DNA of 64,000 nt from Candidatus Tumulicola sp. (GCA_035601835.1 DATNNM010000011.1:496001-560000); one strand, 5' to 3'. Shown: positions 44,537 to 53,383, counted from the stretch's first letter. Program-made: numbers and translations. Notes: generated by a model not told the origin, from the sequence alone.

Positions 44537-45442
44537 CTACAAAAGCGCCCCGCTGGACTTTGCGACCATCGCCCCGTTGCCTTGCGCGGAGACGGTGTAG
44601 TCGCCATTGGGCAAAGCTTTGCCCTTGTACGACATCACCACGCTGATGAAGCCGGTCGTGGTCCGCGGCGGCAGCGCCAAAACGATATGGATCTTTTGCG
44701 GCGTGCCCTTCGGGACCGTCATCGCGAAGCCGTCGATGTTGACTTTAGCGGTGCCCGCGTTCGTCAGCGCAAATGTCACTTCGTAGTGCGGCCCTCCCTC
44801 GGCCACCACAATGCGAGAAACCTCGACGCCGTCGATGCTCGTGCTGCCCTTCGGGTCCTTGTCGTCGAGCGGCACGAACGGCGTATCGATGGGCGGGAGG
44901 TCCACGCTCGTCTGCACGACGATTTTGCCCTTGTCGTCCGTGAACGCAAGGCTCAACTGCTTGGCCGCGGCGAGATCTTTCTTGGGTTTGAACGCGACCA
45001 GCGCGACGTCGGATGTGGCGTTCGCCCCGGCGGTGATTTTGAGCGGAGCCTCGCCGACGACATCCTTATCCAGCACGGCGGTGACCTTCGTCAGTACGAC
45101 CGGAGTGTTCGTGCCGTTCCTCAGTGCGAATGCGAGCTCCACAAAGCGCGTGGCCTTTGCCGGATCCGGGTCTGAGCCGTCGTACGCATAACGCGCTGAC
45201 GCGCCCGCGACGCCCAAGGTCGCGGACCCGCTCGACAAAGGACCCGGAGAAGCGCCCAGAAGACCCGATGCCAAGGGACCGGGCGAACCGGTTTGTCCTG
45301 ATGCGACCGAAGGGCTCTGCGCGCCAGCCGGGTACGCGGGCACCGGCGGCGCGCCGAAGCCGGCATTTTGGCTGCAGCCCGCGGTCACGAAGAGGGCGGC
45401 CAAGAAGGCGCCCCCCAGTGAAATGTGTAGGCGAAAAGACAT
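44537..45442 (-). CDS. Lipoprotein of unknown function
   Basis: 301-aa exported lipoprotein: signal peptide with lipobox VTAGC near residue 23, then a low-complexity Pro/Ser/Gly linker to about residue 75, and two beta-sandwich-like parts. FALRNGTNTPVVLTKV and FALTNAGTAKVNIDGF look like repeated Ig-type strands, so the protein may be a two-module surface or periplasmic binding protein. It is 33 bp upstream of ETF-QO. No family recognised. Confidence 0.65.
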   Translation of the reverse strand: MSFRLHISLGGAFLAALFVTAGCSQNAGFGAPPVPAYPAGAQSPSVASGQTGSPGPLASGLLGASPGPLSSGSATLGVAGASARYAYDGSDPDPAKATRFVELAFALRNGTNTPVVLTKVTAVLDKDVVGEAPLKITAGANATSDVALVAFKPKKDLAAAKQLSLAFTDDKGKIVVQTSVDLPPIDTPFVPLDDKDPKGSTSIDGVEVSRIVVAEGGPHYEVTFALTNAGTAKVNIDGFAMTVPKGTPQKIHIVLALPPRTTTGFISVVMSYKGKALPNGDYTVSAQGNGAMVAKSSGALL

Positions 45443-45484
45443 AGGCGCAGGTGATTCGGTGAGCCGCCTTGCCGCGCCTCCGCC

Positions 45485-46318
45485 TCAGAAAAACGGGTTG
45501 TGCTCGCGTTCCTCTTCGATCGTCGAGGGCGGGCCATGACCCGGCAAGACGACGGTCTCGTCCGGCAGCGTGAAGATCTTGGTGGCCGCACCGTGCAGCA
45601 GATCTTCGTAACCGAAACGATCGCCGAAACAGCCGCCGACGGATCCGGCGAAGAGCGTGTCGCCGGTGAAGATGGATCCTCGGTAGATGAAGCAGATGGA
45701 CCCATCCGTGTGACCGGGCGTGTGCACGACGCGGATCTCACCGTCGCCGAACGCCAAGCTTTCGCCGTCGCTGACCGAGACGGCATCGCGCGAGAGCGCG
45801 CCGAGCGCCGGCGCGTCAAGGCGGTGGACCGCGATGCGCGCCGATGGGAACGCGCGACGGATCTCGGGGACCCCGTCGATATGGTCGGGATGTTTGTGCG
45901 TGACGAGGATGTAGTCGAGCTTGACCGGAGAGCGCTGCAGCGTCGCGATGATGTTGCGCGTATTCCCGCCGGGATCGACGAAAGCCGCAACTTTTTGCTG
46001 CTCGAGGATGAGGAAATAGCCGTTGCTCGGGTGCGGGGTGTTGATCTGATGTCCGATGTGCTGGCCTTGCTCGCGCTCGACGGGGCGCCAGCGCGAGAGG
46101 GCGATGTCCGCCAGCTTGCCCGCATCGAGTTTGAGCGCGCGCCCGATAGCCCGCGCCTCGTCTTCGCTGGGCTTGGCGGCGTCCTGCATGAATTGCGCCA
46201 ACCGTTCCGCGGCAACGCCGGTGCGCGCCGAGAGTTCGGAGACCTCTGTGCCGCGTCCGCGCGACGCTTTGCGGATGATGTCCCCGAAGGTGTCTTCAAG
46301 TTCGAGTTTGATGATCAC
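45485..46318 (-). CDS. HTH (XRE-like)-MBL-fold hydrolase fusion
   Basis: 277-aa protein from GTG 46318. Residues about 10-72 look like an XRE/Cro-type helix-turn-helix (VSELSARTGVAAERLAQFMQ then ALKLDAGKLADIAL). Residues about 80-277 are an MBL hydrolase: LVTHKHPDHIDG, HTPGHTDGS, FTGDTLFAGSVGG and LPGHGP. The hydrolase alone resembles the YcbL-like protein at 7563. Whether the N-terminal part binds DNA is not known. It is the last gene of marR-emrA-emrB, 7 bp after emrB. Confidence 0.75.
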   Translation of the reverse strand: MIIKLELEDTFGDIIRKASRGRGTEVSELSARTGVAAERLAQFMQDAAKPSEDEARAIGRALKLDAGKLADIALSRWRPVEREQGQHIGHQINTPHPSNGYFLILEQQKVAAFVDPGGNTRNIIATLQRSPVKLDYILVTHKHPDHIDGVPEIRRAFPSARIAVHRLDAPALGALSRDAVSVSDGESLAFGDGEIRVVHTPGHTDGSICFIYRGSIFTGDTLFAGSVGGCFGDRFGYEDLLHGAATKIFTLPDETVVLPGHGPPSTIEEEREHNPFF

Positions 46319-46325
46319 CCCGCGG

Positions 46326-47903
46326 TCATTCGGCGGCGGCAGGGGCAGGCGCCTGGGAGCCGCGCAATTTCGAGATTTGGAAGAACGGCAGAATAACCGC
46401 CGTCGCGATGAGCGATATCGCCAGGGCGAGCGACACGTCGGCAAACGCGCCGACGAACGCCTGTTGCGTCAGCAACAACGAGAGTAAGGCCTTTGCCTGC
46501 TGCGCTGCCAGCGCGGCCGAAGAGCCATGCGCCATAAAGCCGGCGGTGAACGAGGCAAGCCGCTCGCTGGTCTGGCTTGAGAACTGCGTCAGGGCCTCGC
46601 CGAAACGTTCGAAATGGAATTTCTCGCGATTGACGACCATCGTCGCCAGGATCGCGATGCCGAAGGAACCGCCAAGCGTGCGCGTGAGATTGAACAAGGA
46701 CGAGCCGTCGGCACGATCCCTCGGCGCGAGTGCGGTCAGCGACAGCGCGCCGATGGAGGTGAACATGAACGGCAGCGAAGCGCCGCGCAGGATCTGGATC
46801 CACATCAGCGTTGACCACGAGGTTTGCAGATCGGCGAGGCTTTGGAAGTAGAGCGCCGCAGCGAAAAGCCCGAGTCCGAAGAACATCAAAAACCGCCCGT
46901 CGATGAAGGACGACAGCTGGCCCACCACGGGGAACAGCACGAGACTGACCAGGGCCGCGGGGAAGAGCAACAGCCCGATCTGCAACGCGGTGTAGTGCAG
47001 CAGATTGCCGGCGAACAGCGGCGTGATGAACAGCATGCCGAAAAGCGCCGCGCCCAGCATCGCGCCGGCGACCGAGCCGAGCGTGAAATTGCGGTTGGCG
47101 AAGATCCGAATATTGATGAGCGGGTGCTCGACGCGCAGCTCGATGACGAGAAAGGCGATGAAGGCAGCGAGGGAAAGGGCGCTCATCCCGATGATGAACG
47201 ACGACTCGAACCAGCCGTTTTTCTCGCCCTCCTGGAGCACGATCTGCAGGGTGGCCAGCCACGTCCCCACCGCGAGCAAGCCCCAAATGTCGATCGGCCG
47301 AGAAGCGCGCTGCGCGAGAGCTTCGCGGTTCTCGCCGATGAGCGTTTGGCTCAAGATGATCGAGAGCGTGACCAGCGGCACGTTGACGAAGAATATCCAC
47401 GGCCACGACAGGGTGTCGGTGAGCCAGCCGCCGAGCGTGGGGCCGATGGCGGGTCCGATCGTCGCGCCCACGCCGTACAGCGCCGATGCCATCGCGAATT
47501 CCGAGGGCGGGAACGCCTCGAGCAGGATGGTGAGCGACACCGGCAGGATGGCTCCGCCGCCGATGCCCTGCAGCACGCGGAAGAAGATGAGCGAAGGCAA
47601 GTTCCACGACAGACCGCACAGCAGCGAAGCCACCATGAACACGAACTGGCTGATCGCGAAATAGCGCTTCAGTCCGATGACGCTGGAGAGCCAGCCGGTC
47701 GTCGGGATGATGATGACGTTGCTGATGAGATACCCGGTGATCACCCAATCGATCTCGTCTACGCCTGCCCCAAAGCTTGACTGCATGTTCGGAATGGCGA
47801 CGTTGACGATGCTGGCATCCAGCACCGCGGTCAGCGCCGCGAGCATCACCGGGATGGCGATGAGCCATTTGTTCCCGGTGATCACCTTGGAATAGGATTG
47901 CAT
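46326..47903 (-). CDS. emrB: DHA2-family drug/proton antiporter (EmrB/QacA type)
   Basis: 525-aa MFS protein with about 14 helices. The N-terminal LDASIVNVAIP and the antiporter motif C GATIGPAIGPTLGGWLTD are clear, as is the YRWIFFVNVP-like WPWIFFVNVPLV. With the EmrA-type adaptor upstream it forms a tripartite exporter for hydrophobic toxins. An unrelated open frame of similar size on the same strand is only a shadow of this gene. Confidence 0.93.
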   Translation of the reverse strand: MQSYSKVITGNKWLIAIPVMLAALTAVLDASIVNVAIPNMQSSFGAGVDEIDWVITGYLISNVIIIPTTGWLSSVIGLKRYFAISQFVFMVASLLCGLSWNLPSLIFFRVLQGIGGGAILPVSLTILLEAFPPSEFAMASALYGVGATIGPAIGPTLGGWLTDTLSWPWIFFVNVPLVTLSIILSQTLIGENREALAQRASRPIDIWGLLAVGTWLATLQIVLQEGEKNGWFESSFIIGMSALSLAAFIAFLVIELRVEHPLINIRIFANRNFTLGSVAGAMLGAALFGMLFITPLFAGNLLHYTALQIGLLLFPAALVSLVLFPVVGQLSSFIDGRFLMFFGLGLFAAALYFQSLADLQTSWSTLMWIQILRGASLPFMFTSIGALSLTALAPRDRADGSSLFNLTRTLGGSFGIAILATMVVNREKFHFERFGEALTQFSSQTSERLASFTAGFMAHGSSAALAAQQAKALLSLLLTQQAFVGAFADVSLALAISLIATAVILPFFQISKLRGSQAPAPAAAE

Positions 47904-47914
47904 GCTCTGCCGGA

Positions 47915-49159
47915 CTAGTGGTTGCTTGTGTCGATCGTGACTTCGACCGAAAGCCCCTGTCGCAAGGCTTGGTCGGCGTTTGGATCTTGGTCCACGGTGA
48001 TGCGCACCGGAACGCGCTGCACGACCTTGGTGAAGTTGCCGCTCGCGTTGTCGGGCGGGATGAGCGAGAACGTGGCGCCGGTGGCCGGCGCGATGTTCTG
48101 GACCTTGCCGGTGAGCCTAAGTTTCGGATAGGCGTCCACCTTGATGTCGACCGGCTGGCCCACGCGCACGTTGGTCAGCTGCGTCTCCTTGAGGTTGGCC
48201 GTGATCCATAACGCGTGGGGATCGGCGACCGCCATGAGCGGCTGGCCGACGGCCACGGAATCGCCGACATTGACCGACTTCTTGCTCACCACACCGTCGA
48301 TCGGGGCCAAGATGGTCGCGTACGAGAGTTGCAGCCGGGCGAGATCGAGCGCCGCCTTGGCGGCCCTGACCTGCGCGGCGCCCGTCGCCGCCTGCGCCGA
48401 CTTGATCTGGGTGGTCTGGAAGCCGGTCTCCGCTTGCGCAAGTTGGGCACTCCCGGCCGCGATTTGGTTTTGGGCCTGCCCGATGCCGGCTTGCGCCTGC
48501 GCGACTGCGGCCTGCGCTTCGCGCACGCCCTGCGCGGCGGCATCCCGCGCGGCGCGGGCGGCGTCGTACGCGGCCTTGGCCGCATCCCATTGCGACTGCG
48601 CAATGGCCCCCTGAGCCACCAGCGTGCGCGCGCGTTGCTCATCCGAGGCGGCCTTTGTGAGCGCGGCCTGCGCCGCATCGAGTTGAGACTTTGCGGCGGC
48701 GACCGCGGCTTGAGTCGAGGTGTACTTCGCCTGCGCGTTCTGCAGCCCGCCTTGCGCCTGGCCGATGCCCGCACTCGCTTGCGCCGTCTGCGCCGCCGTC
48801 AACGCCGCTTGCTGCGGTACGCCGATCGTGGCGGCACGCCCGTTGGCGACTGCCTGCGCGTACGCGGCCGCGGCTTGTTCCACGGCGCCTTTGAGGTCGC
48901 GATCGTCCAGCAGGACCAACTTGTCGCCCTTGTGGACGAAACGGTCGTCCTCGACGTAGACCGCCTTGACCTGGCCCTTCACCTTAGGACTGATGTTCGT
49001 GATGTCGCCGCTGATCTGCGCGTCGTCAGTCGAAACGTGGCGCGATGCATAGATGAAATACGGTATGCCGACGATCAAGCCGATGATGACGAGCGCTGCG
49101 GCGATTGCGATGATGATCCTGCGACGGCTTCCGTTGCCGGCAGGAGTCTGTTGCGCCAC
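47915..49159 (-). CDS. emrA: EmrA-type HlyD-family adaptor
   Basis: 414-aa membrane fusion protein with one N-terminal helix (about 14-33; IIIAIAAALVIIGLIVG), SRHVSTDDAQISGDI, which is the EmrA-like start of the lipoyl domain, and a very long Ala/Gln-rich coiled coil (about 85-250). The second lipoyl half is LAPIDGVVSKKSVNVGDSV. It starts 4 bp after marR and is followed by emrB after 11 bp. Confidence 0.93.
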   Translation of the reverse strand: MAQQTPAGNGSRRRIIIAIAAALVIIGLIVGIPYFIYASRHVSTDDAQISGDITNISPKVKGQVKAVYVEDDRFVHKGDKLVLLDDRDLKGAVEQAAAAYAQAVANGRAATIGVPQQAALTAAQTAQASAGIGQAQGGLQNAQAKYTSTQAAVAAAKSQLDAAQAALTKAASDEQRARTLVAQGAIAQSQWDAAKAAYDAARAARDAAAQGVREAQAAVAQAQAGIGQAQNQIAAGSAQLAQAETGFQTTQIKSAQAATGAAQVRAAKAALDLARLQLSYATILAPIDGVVSKKSVNVGDSVAVGQPLMAVADPHALWITANLKETQLTNVRVGQPVDIKVDAYPKLRLTGKVQNIAPATGATFSLIPPDNASGNFTKVVQRVPVRITVDQDPNADQALRQGLSVEVTIDTSNH

Positions 49160-49163
49160 GGAC

Positions 49164-49733
49164 TTATGCGCTCGGCAGTTCGAATTTCGGCAGGCTGAGC
49201 GTGCCGACGTGCGCGCGCAGTTTGTCGAGCAGTTCGACGAGCTGGCGCTTTTCTTTCGTGCTGAAGCAGCTGACTATTTGCTTGGTGATGCCGTGGTGGC
49301 GCGGCGCGAACCATGCCATGAACTCTTTGCCCTTCTTGGTCAACTCCGCCAGCACCATGCGCCGGTCGCCGGGATAATCCGTGCGCTGCACGACTCCGTC
49401 CCGGACCAGGCCATCGATGAGGCCGGTGATGTTCGCGCGCGTGACCACGAGGTAGTCGCCCAACTCAGACAGCGGCAGCGAGTTCGAATCGACCGCATCG
49501 AGCACCATGAGGATGTTCAGGCGGCCAGGCGTGAGGTTCAGGTCGCCGTAGGTTGACTCGAATAGATTGCTGAGTTCGCTGAGGGTTCGCTTCAGGGTGA
49601 TCATGAGGTTGACGTTGTCGAAGTTGCCGCTGGAACAGGACTGGCAGTAGTGCATGATGCCCGAGCGGAGCTTGAGTAGATCGTCAGTCGTCTCGTCAGC
49701 GGGCGCGGTGGCAGCGGTGGTTGTCTCGTCCAT
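49164..49733 (-). CDS. MarR-family transcriptional regulator of the emr operon
   Basis: 189-aa MarR regulator with a longer N-terminal segment. The winged helix spans about residues 60-150: LTPGRLNILMVLDAVDS, LSELGDYLVVTRANITGLIDGLVRDGVV and the wing RTDYPGDRRMVLAELT. Cys30 and Cys33 (HYCQSCSS) could sense oxidants. It is the first gene of marR-emrA-emrB-HTH/MBL, so autoregulation and derepression by toxins is the expected mode. A palindrome lies 17 bp upstream of its start. Confidence 0.88.
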   Translation of the reverse strand: MDETTTAATAPADETTDDLLKLRSGIMHYCQSCSSGNFDNVNLMITLKRTLSELSNLFESTYGDLNLTPGRLNILMVLDAVDSNSLPLSELGDYLVVTRANITGLIDGLVRDGVVQRTDYPGDRRMVLAELTKKGKEFMAWFAPRHHGITKQIVSCFSTKEKRQLVELLDKLRAHVGTLSLPKFELPSA

Positions 49734-49749
49734 ACGGCTCCTTGATAGT

Positions 49750-49760
49750 TTAGTGCCTAA
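49750..49760. promoter_or_regulatory. Palindrome, putative MarR operator
   Basis: TTAG-TGC-CTAA, a short perfect palindrome just upstream of the marR-emrAB operon. Candidate site for autoregulation, by position. Confidence 0.4.
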
Positions 49761-49824
49761 CCATTTATGCCCTCATGGTATAGGCTCCTCCCTGCCACCT
49801 TGAGTGCGCCCCCCTCCGTTAGCC

Positions 49825-50565
49825 CTATCTCACCACAATCGTGAGAGCCATGTTTCTGTGCCCGGAGCCGCACTGAATCGAGCAATGAATGACGTACGTT
49901 CCGGCTTTCGGCGTGAACGTCACTCTCGCGAATTGGTCCTGACTGATCGCGGTTTGCGGGATCCCGAGCTCGTCCGATTGGATGCCGTGCACGCCCGAAG
50001 TGGAGGTCAATCGCAATGTCACCGGTCTTCCGGCGGCAACGCTGATCGTATCGGGCGTGAATTTCCAGTTGGACGCGACGATGTTGACGACAGAAACGAC
50101 GGTTGCCGTCGGAGGCGGCGGTGCCGCCGCGGCTGCCATGGCCACGCTCACCGTCCGGGAGTTGCCGTCGTAGTTGACGTTCGCTCCCAACGATTCCGAG
50201 ATGAAGCGCAGCGGCACCAACGTGCGCGCACCCACCAAGAACGGCGCGACGTCCAAAGAGGTCGCCTGGCCGTTGATGGTCGCCGCCGTCGAGCCGATGT
50301 GCAGTTGGATGTTGCGGTGGTTGCCGGTCGCGTTGATCAAACCGTTGTCGTAGACGACGGTCGCGCCAAGACGCTCGAAGACGCCGCGCAGCGGCACAAA
50401 AACGCGTCCGCTCCTCACGATGGGCGGCTGGTCGAACGATGCCTCTTGGCCGTTCACGATGATGCGTACGTTGTCCGCAAGGGCTTGCGCCGATGGAAAC
50501 ATGCTCACGCTTGGACTAAGGAACGAGAGCGACAAAACAATCGTAAGAGCACGAAGGATTCGCAT
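49825..50565 (-). CDS. Exported stalk-domain protein with CuA-type cupredoxin
   Basis: 246-aa secreted protein. After a signal peptide (cleavage near ALA-DN) come copper-amine-oxidase N-terminal 'stalk' units (about 33-142: VNGQEASFDQPPIV, GRVFVPLRGVFERLGA and TLVPLRFISESLGA). A cupredoxin follows (about 155-246). The latter carries the full CuA set: His193 in GVHGIQSDELGI, and CSIQCGSGHRNM with Cys228, Cys232, His236 and Met239, as in cytochrome oxidase subunit II. ATG 50565 has AAGGGG upstream. No oxidase or nitrous-oxide reductase genes are near. It may carry electrons or copper at the cell surface (inference). Confidence 0.78.
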   Translation of the reverse strand: MRILRALTIVLSLSFLSPSVSMFPSAQALADNVRIIVNGQEASFDQPPIVRSGRVFVPLRGVFERLGATVVYDNGLINATGNHRNIQLHIGSTAATINGQATSLDVAPFLVGARTLVPLRFISESLGANVNYDGNSRTVSVAMAAAAAPPPPTATVVSVVNIVASNWKFTPDTISVAAGRPVTLRLTSTSGVHGIQSDELGIPQTAISQDQFARVTFTPKAGTYVIHCSIQCGSGHRNMALTIVVR

Positions 50566-50626
50566 AAGATACCCCTTCCTAATTAGGTCATACCCAAAAG
50601 GAGGGAGTCTCAACTACGCTCGGCCT

Positions 50627-51808
50627 TTAGTGGAGAACCCGTGGAACAAATGGTCCGTGTTTTGTGAACAGCGACGCCGCATCGCGCAGCACGGACTGCA
50701 TTTCGTCTGCCAGTACGTCAGGCTCGTAGATCTCCAGATAATTGACGTGTTGACCGGCTTTGTTCGTCTCCATCGCGAGGTTGATCGACTTGCTCAAAGC
50801 CAGGGGCGGATTGCCCTTAGCGCCCATCACGGCGCTGCTGTTTTCGGCTGAGGTACGCAGTTGAAGGCCTGTGATAATGCGCCCGCTATAACCGATCACA
50901 AACTGATCTTCTTTTTCTGAATTGGGGCTGTGAGGACCGGGGCCCGCATGGACGTTGCTTGACTGAAGCGCAAATCGGCGTCCCAACAGATCATTTGCCG
51001 AGTCGACAATCGCCTGTTTGGTGCGCAACCCCTCGCCAGCATCGACTTTGCTCTGGTCATTGATATTCAGACCAGACCCCTCAGACAGCGAGATGTACTG
51101 ACTAGGGAAGTCGGCGGCATAAGCTTTGAAGATATTCTGCCATGCCCCGATATACTTGGACGGCGTATAACCGTCATTTCCCCACGTCTTAAGATCCTTC
51201 GGCGAATTCGGCAGCGTGAACTCTGCAGAGACCGATGTCGGTCCGTCAGCTGCGACCAGTCTCAGAGCGGGCGACGATCCGTACCTGTCGCCCACCTGCT
51301 TCACGAACGCCAGCCAATTGGCAAGATACGTTGGGTCCCACGGCATCGGAAGCGGCAAAACGGTGCCTTTGCCGGGGCCATATTGGATTGCGAACGGTTC
51401 GGTCTTCGCGCCTGCCAAAGCCCACGTAGGAGCAAAGAATCCGGGGAAAATGAGGAGGTGCACCCATTTTTTTGATGCAGCGGCCGCAGCGAACAGCGCA
51501 TCCAGATTCGACCAATCCGGTTTTCCTTGGGTCGCCTCGATGTCGCTCCAATGGATCTGAAGCGCGACGCCGCTTATGGAGGGATTATTCAAGGCCTTCA
51601 GCCATGATGGATCCTTCAGCTCGGCGGTATCTATGACCACCACGAGCCCGCTCGGTGCGGCGACCAAGGTTGGGGGACCCGGATGACCGATCACGTGCGG
51701 CGTGCCGCCACCAACGGGCCCCGCAGACGCCTGCACGAAAGAGGCGACCGCAAGCAACGCGGCCGCGAATAACGGAAGAAGCACAGCTGTCACAAGAGAG
51801 CGTCTCAT
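50627..51808 (-). CDS. Secreted TIM-barrel-like (glycosidase-like) protein
   Basis: 393-aa exported protein, with a signal peptide ending near VQASA. The segments VVVIDTAEL, ISGVALQIHWSDIEATQGKP and DALFAAAAASKKWVHLLIFPG resemble the first strands of clan-A glycoside hydrolase barrels (beta-galactosidase or GH5-like). I cannot point to the catalytic Glu pair with confidence; the Glu in VSAEFTLP and in LEIYEPD are candidates. Composition is slightly less GC-rich than its neighbours. It stands in a leftward pair with the stalk gene, 13 bp apart. Confidence 0.6.
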   Translation of the reverse strand: MRRSLVTAVLLPLFAAALLAVASFVQASAGPVGGGTPHVIGHPGPPTLVAAPSGLVVVIDTAELKDPSWLKALNNPSISGVALQIHWSDIEATQGKPDWSNLDALFAAAAASKKWVHLLIFPGFFAPTWALAGAKTEPFAIQYGPGKGTVLPLPMPWDPTYLANWLAFVKQVGDRYGSSPALRLVAADGPTSVSAEFTLPNSPKDLKTWGNDGYTPSKYIGAWQNIFKAYAADFPSQYISLSEGSGLNINDQSKVDAGEGLRTKQAIVDSANDLLGRRFALQSSNVHAGPGPHSPNSEKEDQFVIGYSGRIITGLQLRTSAENSSAVMGAKGNPPLALSKSINLAMETNKAGQHVNYLEIYEPDVLADEMQSVLRDAASLFTKHGPFVPRVLH

Positions 51809-51854
51809 GATGCGGTAACTCCGGCGCTTGCTTTAGAGTTCCTCCGAACCAGCG

Positions 51855-51860
51855 ATTATA
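51855..51860 (-). promoter_or_regulatory. Candidate -10 box for the leftward pair
   Basis: TATAAT read leftward, 46 bp before the start of the TIM-barrel-like gene; the -35 hexamer at 17 bp (GGTAGA) is poor. Tentative. Confidence 0.35.
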
Positions 51861-51905
51861 ATGCTCCGCTCATATTCTCTACCGCCCGCACACGCGTACG
51901 TTTGC

Positions 51906-52817
51906 CTACAGGCTGCGGCGGTACGTCGCGACGCCCGCTTCGACGCCGGTGCGCGTGAGGCCTAAGGACCGCGCCAGCGCGGCGAACGAGACGTTCTCGG
52001 CAAGCGTGTATGCGAAGAGCTCCTTGACCCCGCGAGCGCGCAGTTCAGTCGCCAGCCGCTCGACGAGCCGCCGGCCGACGCCTTGCCGGCGCGCGTCTCG
52101 CGAGACGATGATTCCAAGCTCAGCCGAATCGCGCCCGTCGATCCACGCGTGCGCCATGCCGACCGGCTCGTCGCCGCGCTCGGCCAGCAAGCCGACGACG
52201 TTGTCGCCGAGCTCGACGAACTGGCGCAGCTGCGCATCGTCCAGATCTTCTTTGAATTGGAAGAAACGGCAATACCGGTCTTCACTCGTGGTGTGTTCGA
52301 ACACATAGCGGCAACGCGCCAGATCATCGGATCGGATAAGCCTGACCCACACGCTGATCCGCTCCCCCACATGCTCGCCCTGCTCGCGGAAGTGATAGCC
52401 GAGATCCGTGAAGAGCGGCGAGGAGATCAGCAGATCGGCGGAACTGCGGTTGCATGCGATGGGCACGTCGTGCAGCACGGCGAGGCGCAGCAGCATCTTG
52501 ACGTCGACGTCATGCGGTTGCGGCGTGAGCGGATCCCAGAAGAAGAAGACGACGTGGATCCGCCCCTCGGAGATCAGCGCGCCTACTTGCGCGTCGCCGC
52601 CGAGCGGGCCCGACAACAGCGTGTTGATGCGCAAGTCGAGTTTGCGTGCCACCGAACTTGCGGTCGTCGCGGTGGCGTAGATATCGCAATTCGAAAGCGT
52701 GTCGGCGTTGAACGCCGCCCACTCCGCCATCTCGTCTTTGCGGGCGTCGTGGGCGATAAGGGCGACACTGAGCCGTTCGGGTTCGTCCCTGGTGAAAGCA
52801 AGCGCCATGGCCGCCAT
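51906..52817 (-). CDS. Methylglyoxal synthase-GNAT acetyltransferase fusion
   Basis: 303-aa two-domain protein. Residues about 15-140 are methylglyoxal synthase, which turns dihydroxyacetone phosphate into methylglyoxal and phosphate. All key residues are kept: AHD (His23, Asp24), SGPLGGDAQ (Asp75), FFWDPL (Asp95) and PHDVDV (His102, Asp105). Residues about 155-300 are a GNAT acetyltransferase, with IIVSRDARRQGVGRRLVERL as the acetyl-CoA loop. MgsA normally ends after about 150 residues. No frameshift is seen; the fusion is one open frame. Neighbours give no pathway hint. Start ATG 52817 or 52808. Confidence 0.85.
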   Translation of the reverse strand: MAAMALAFTRDEPERLSVALIAHDARKDEMAEWAAFNADTLSNCDIYATATTASSVARKLDLRINTLLSGPLGGDAQVGALISEGRIHVVFFFWDPLTPQPHDVDVKMLLRLAVLHDVPIACNRSSADLLISSPLFTDLGYHFREQGEHVGERISVWVRLIRSDDLARCRYVFEHTTSEDRYCRFFQFKEDLDDAQLRQFVELGDNVVGLLAERGDEPVGMAHAWIDGRDSAELGIIVSRDARRQGVGRRLVERLATELRARGVKELFAYTLAENVSFAALARSLGLTRTGVEAGVATYRRSL

Positions 52818-52920
52818 TCTACCACGCGGGGCCTAAGGTACGGTTATGCACTCGTGACGATGTTGGCGCCCGCAGTGCTGCAATCGTCGCACCCCCGGCG
52901 CCGCACCGGGACGGTAAACG

Positions 52921-52953
52921 GGAGCCCGCGGCCGACGTGCGACCGCGGGCTCC
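52921..52953 (-). terminator. Strong hairpin downstream of the propeller/lipoprotein genes
   Basis: Perfect 11-bp stem GGAGCCCGCGG / CCGCGGGCTCC with an 11-base loop. Read leftward it is followed by CGTTTACC, a weak T-run. Likely terminates transcription from 53383 and 55035. Confidence 0.6.
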
Positions 52954-52975
52954 GTTGGTGTGAGACCTGTAGGGT

Positions 52976-53383
52976 CTATTGGACGCTTCCAGATGTGGTC
53001 GTCACGGTCACGTTGACGACGGCGGCATGGCCGAACCCGTCGCTGATCGTGACGGAGCACTTGCCCGCGCTCGCCGATGCCAGCGTGAACTGAGCGCTCG
53101 GGCCGTTCGCGGTGGCCGGCGAGAGGTTCGCGACCGGTCCGGTGCTGCACGTATTCGCGATCGTGAAGGCTTGCGTGAAGCCGCCTTCAACGGCCACGAA
53201 GGTCTGTTGCGAACCGGCGGTGGTGAAGTTCACGTTGATCGCCGACCCGGGTGCTCCGCCGCCTGACTGGACGGTGAGCCCCGCGCCGCCGTTAGGCGTG
53301 ACGACCGTCGTGGTCTCATTGCCGGTGCAACCGGCGAACGCGAGCACGGCGACGAACGCCAGCATTCCAAATGATGTCTTCAT
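52976..53383 (-). CDS. Small lipoprotein of unknown function
   Basis: 135-aa lipoprotein with lipobox FAGC near residue 19 and a Thr/Gly/Ser/Val-rich beta body (probably one Ig-like or pilus-type sandwich). Two Cys (ANTCSTG and GKCSVT) may form a disulfide. The ATG shares a base with the stop of the propeller gene (TAATG), so it is coupled to it. No family recognised. Confidence 0.65.
   Translation of the reverse strand: MKTSFGMLAFVAVLAFAGCTGNETTTVVTPNGGAGLTVQSGGGAPGSAINVNFTTAGSQQTFVAVEGGFTQAFTIANTCSTGPVANLSPATANGPSAQFTLASASAGKCSVTISDGFGHAAVVNVTVTTTSGSVQ

Noticed and set aside
46315-47868. Long (517-aa) leftward open frame nearly covering emrB
   Set aside because: Arg/His-rich shadow of the GC-rich emrB gene; emrB shows all MFS motifs.
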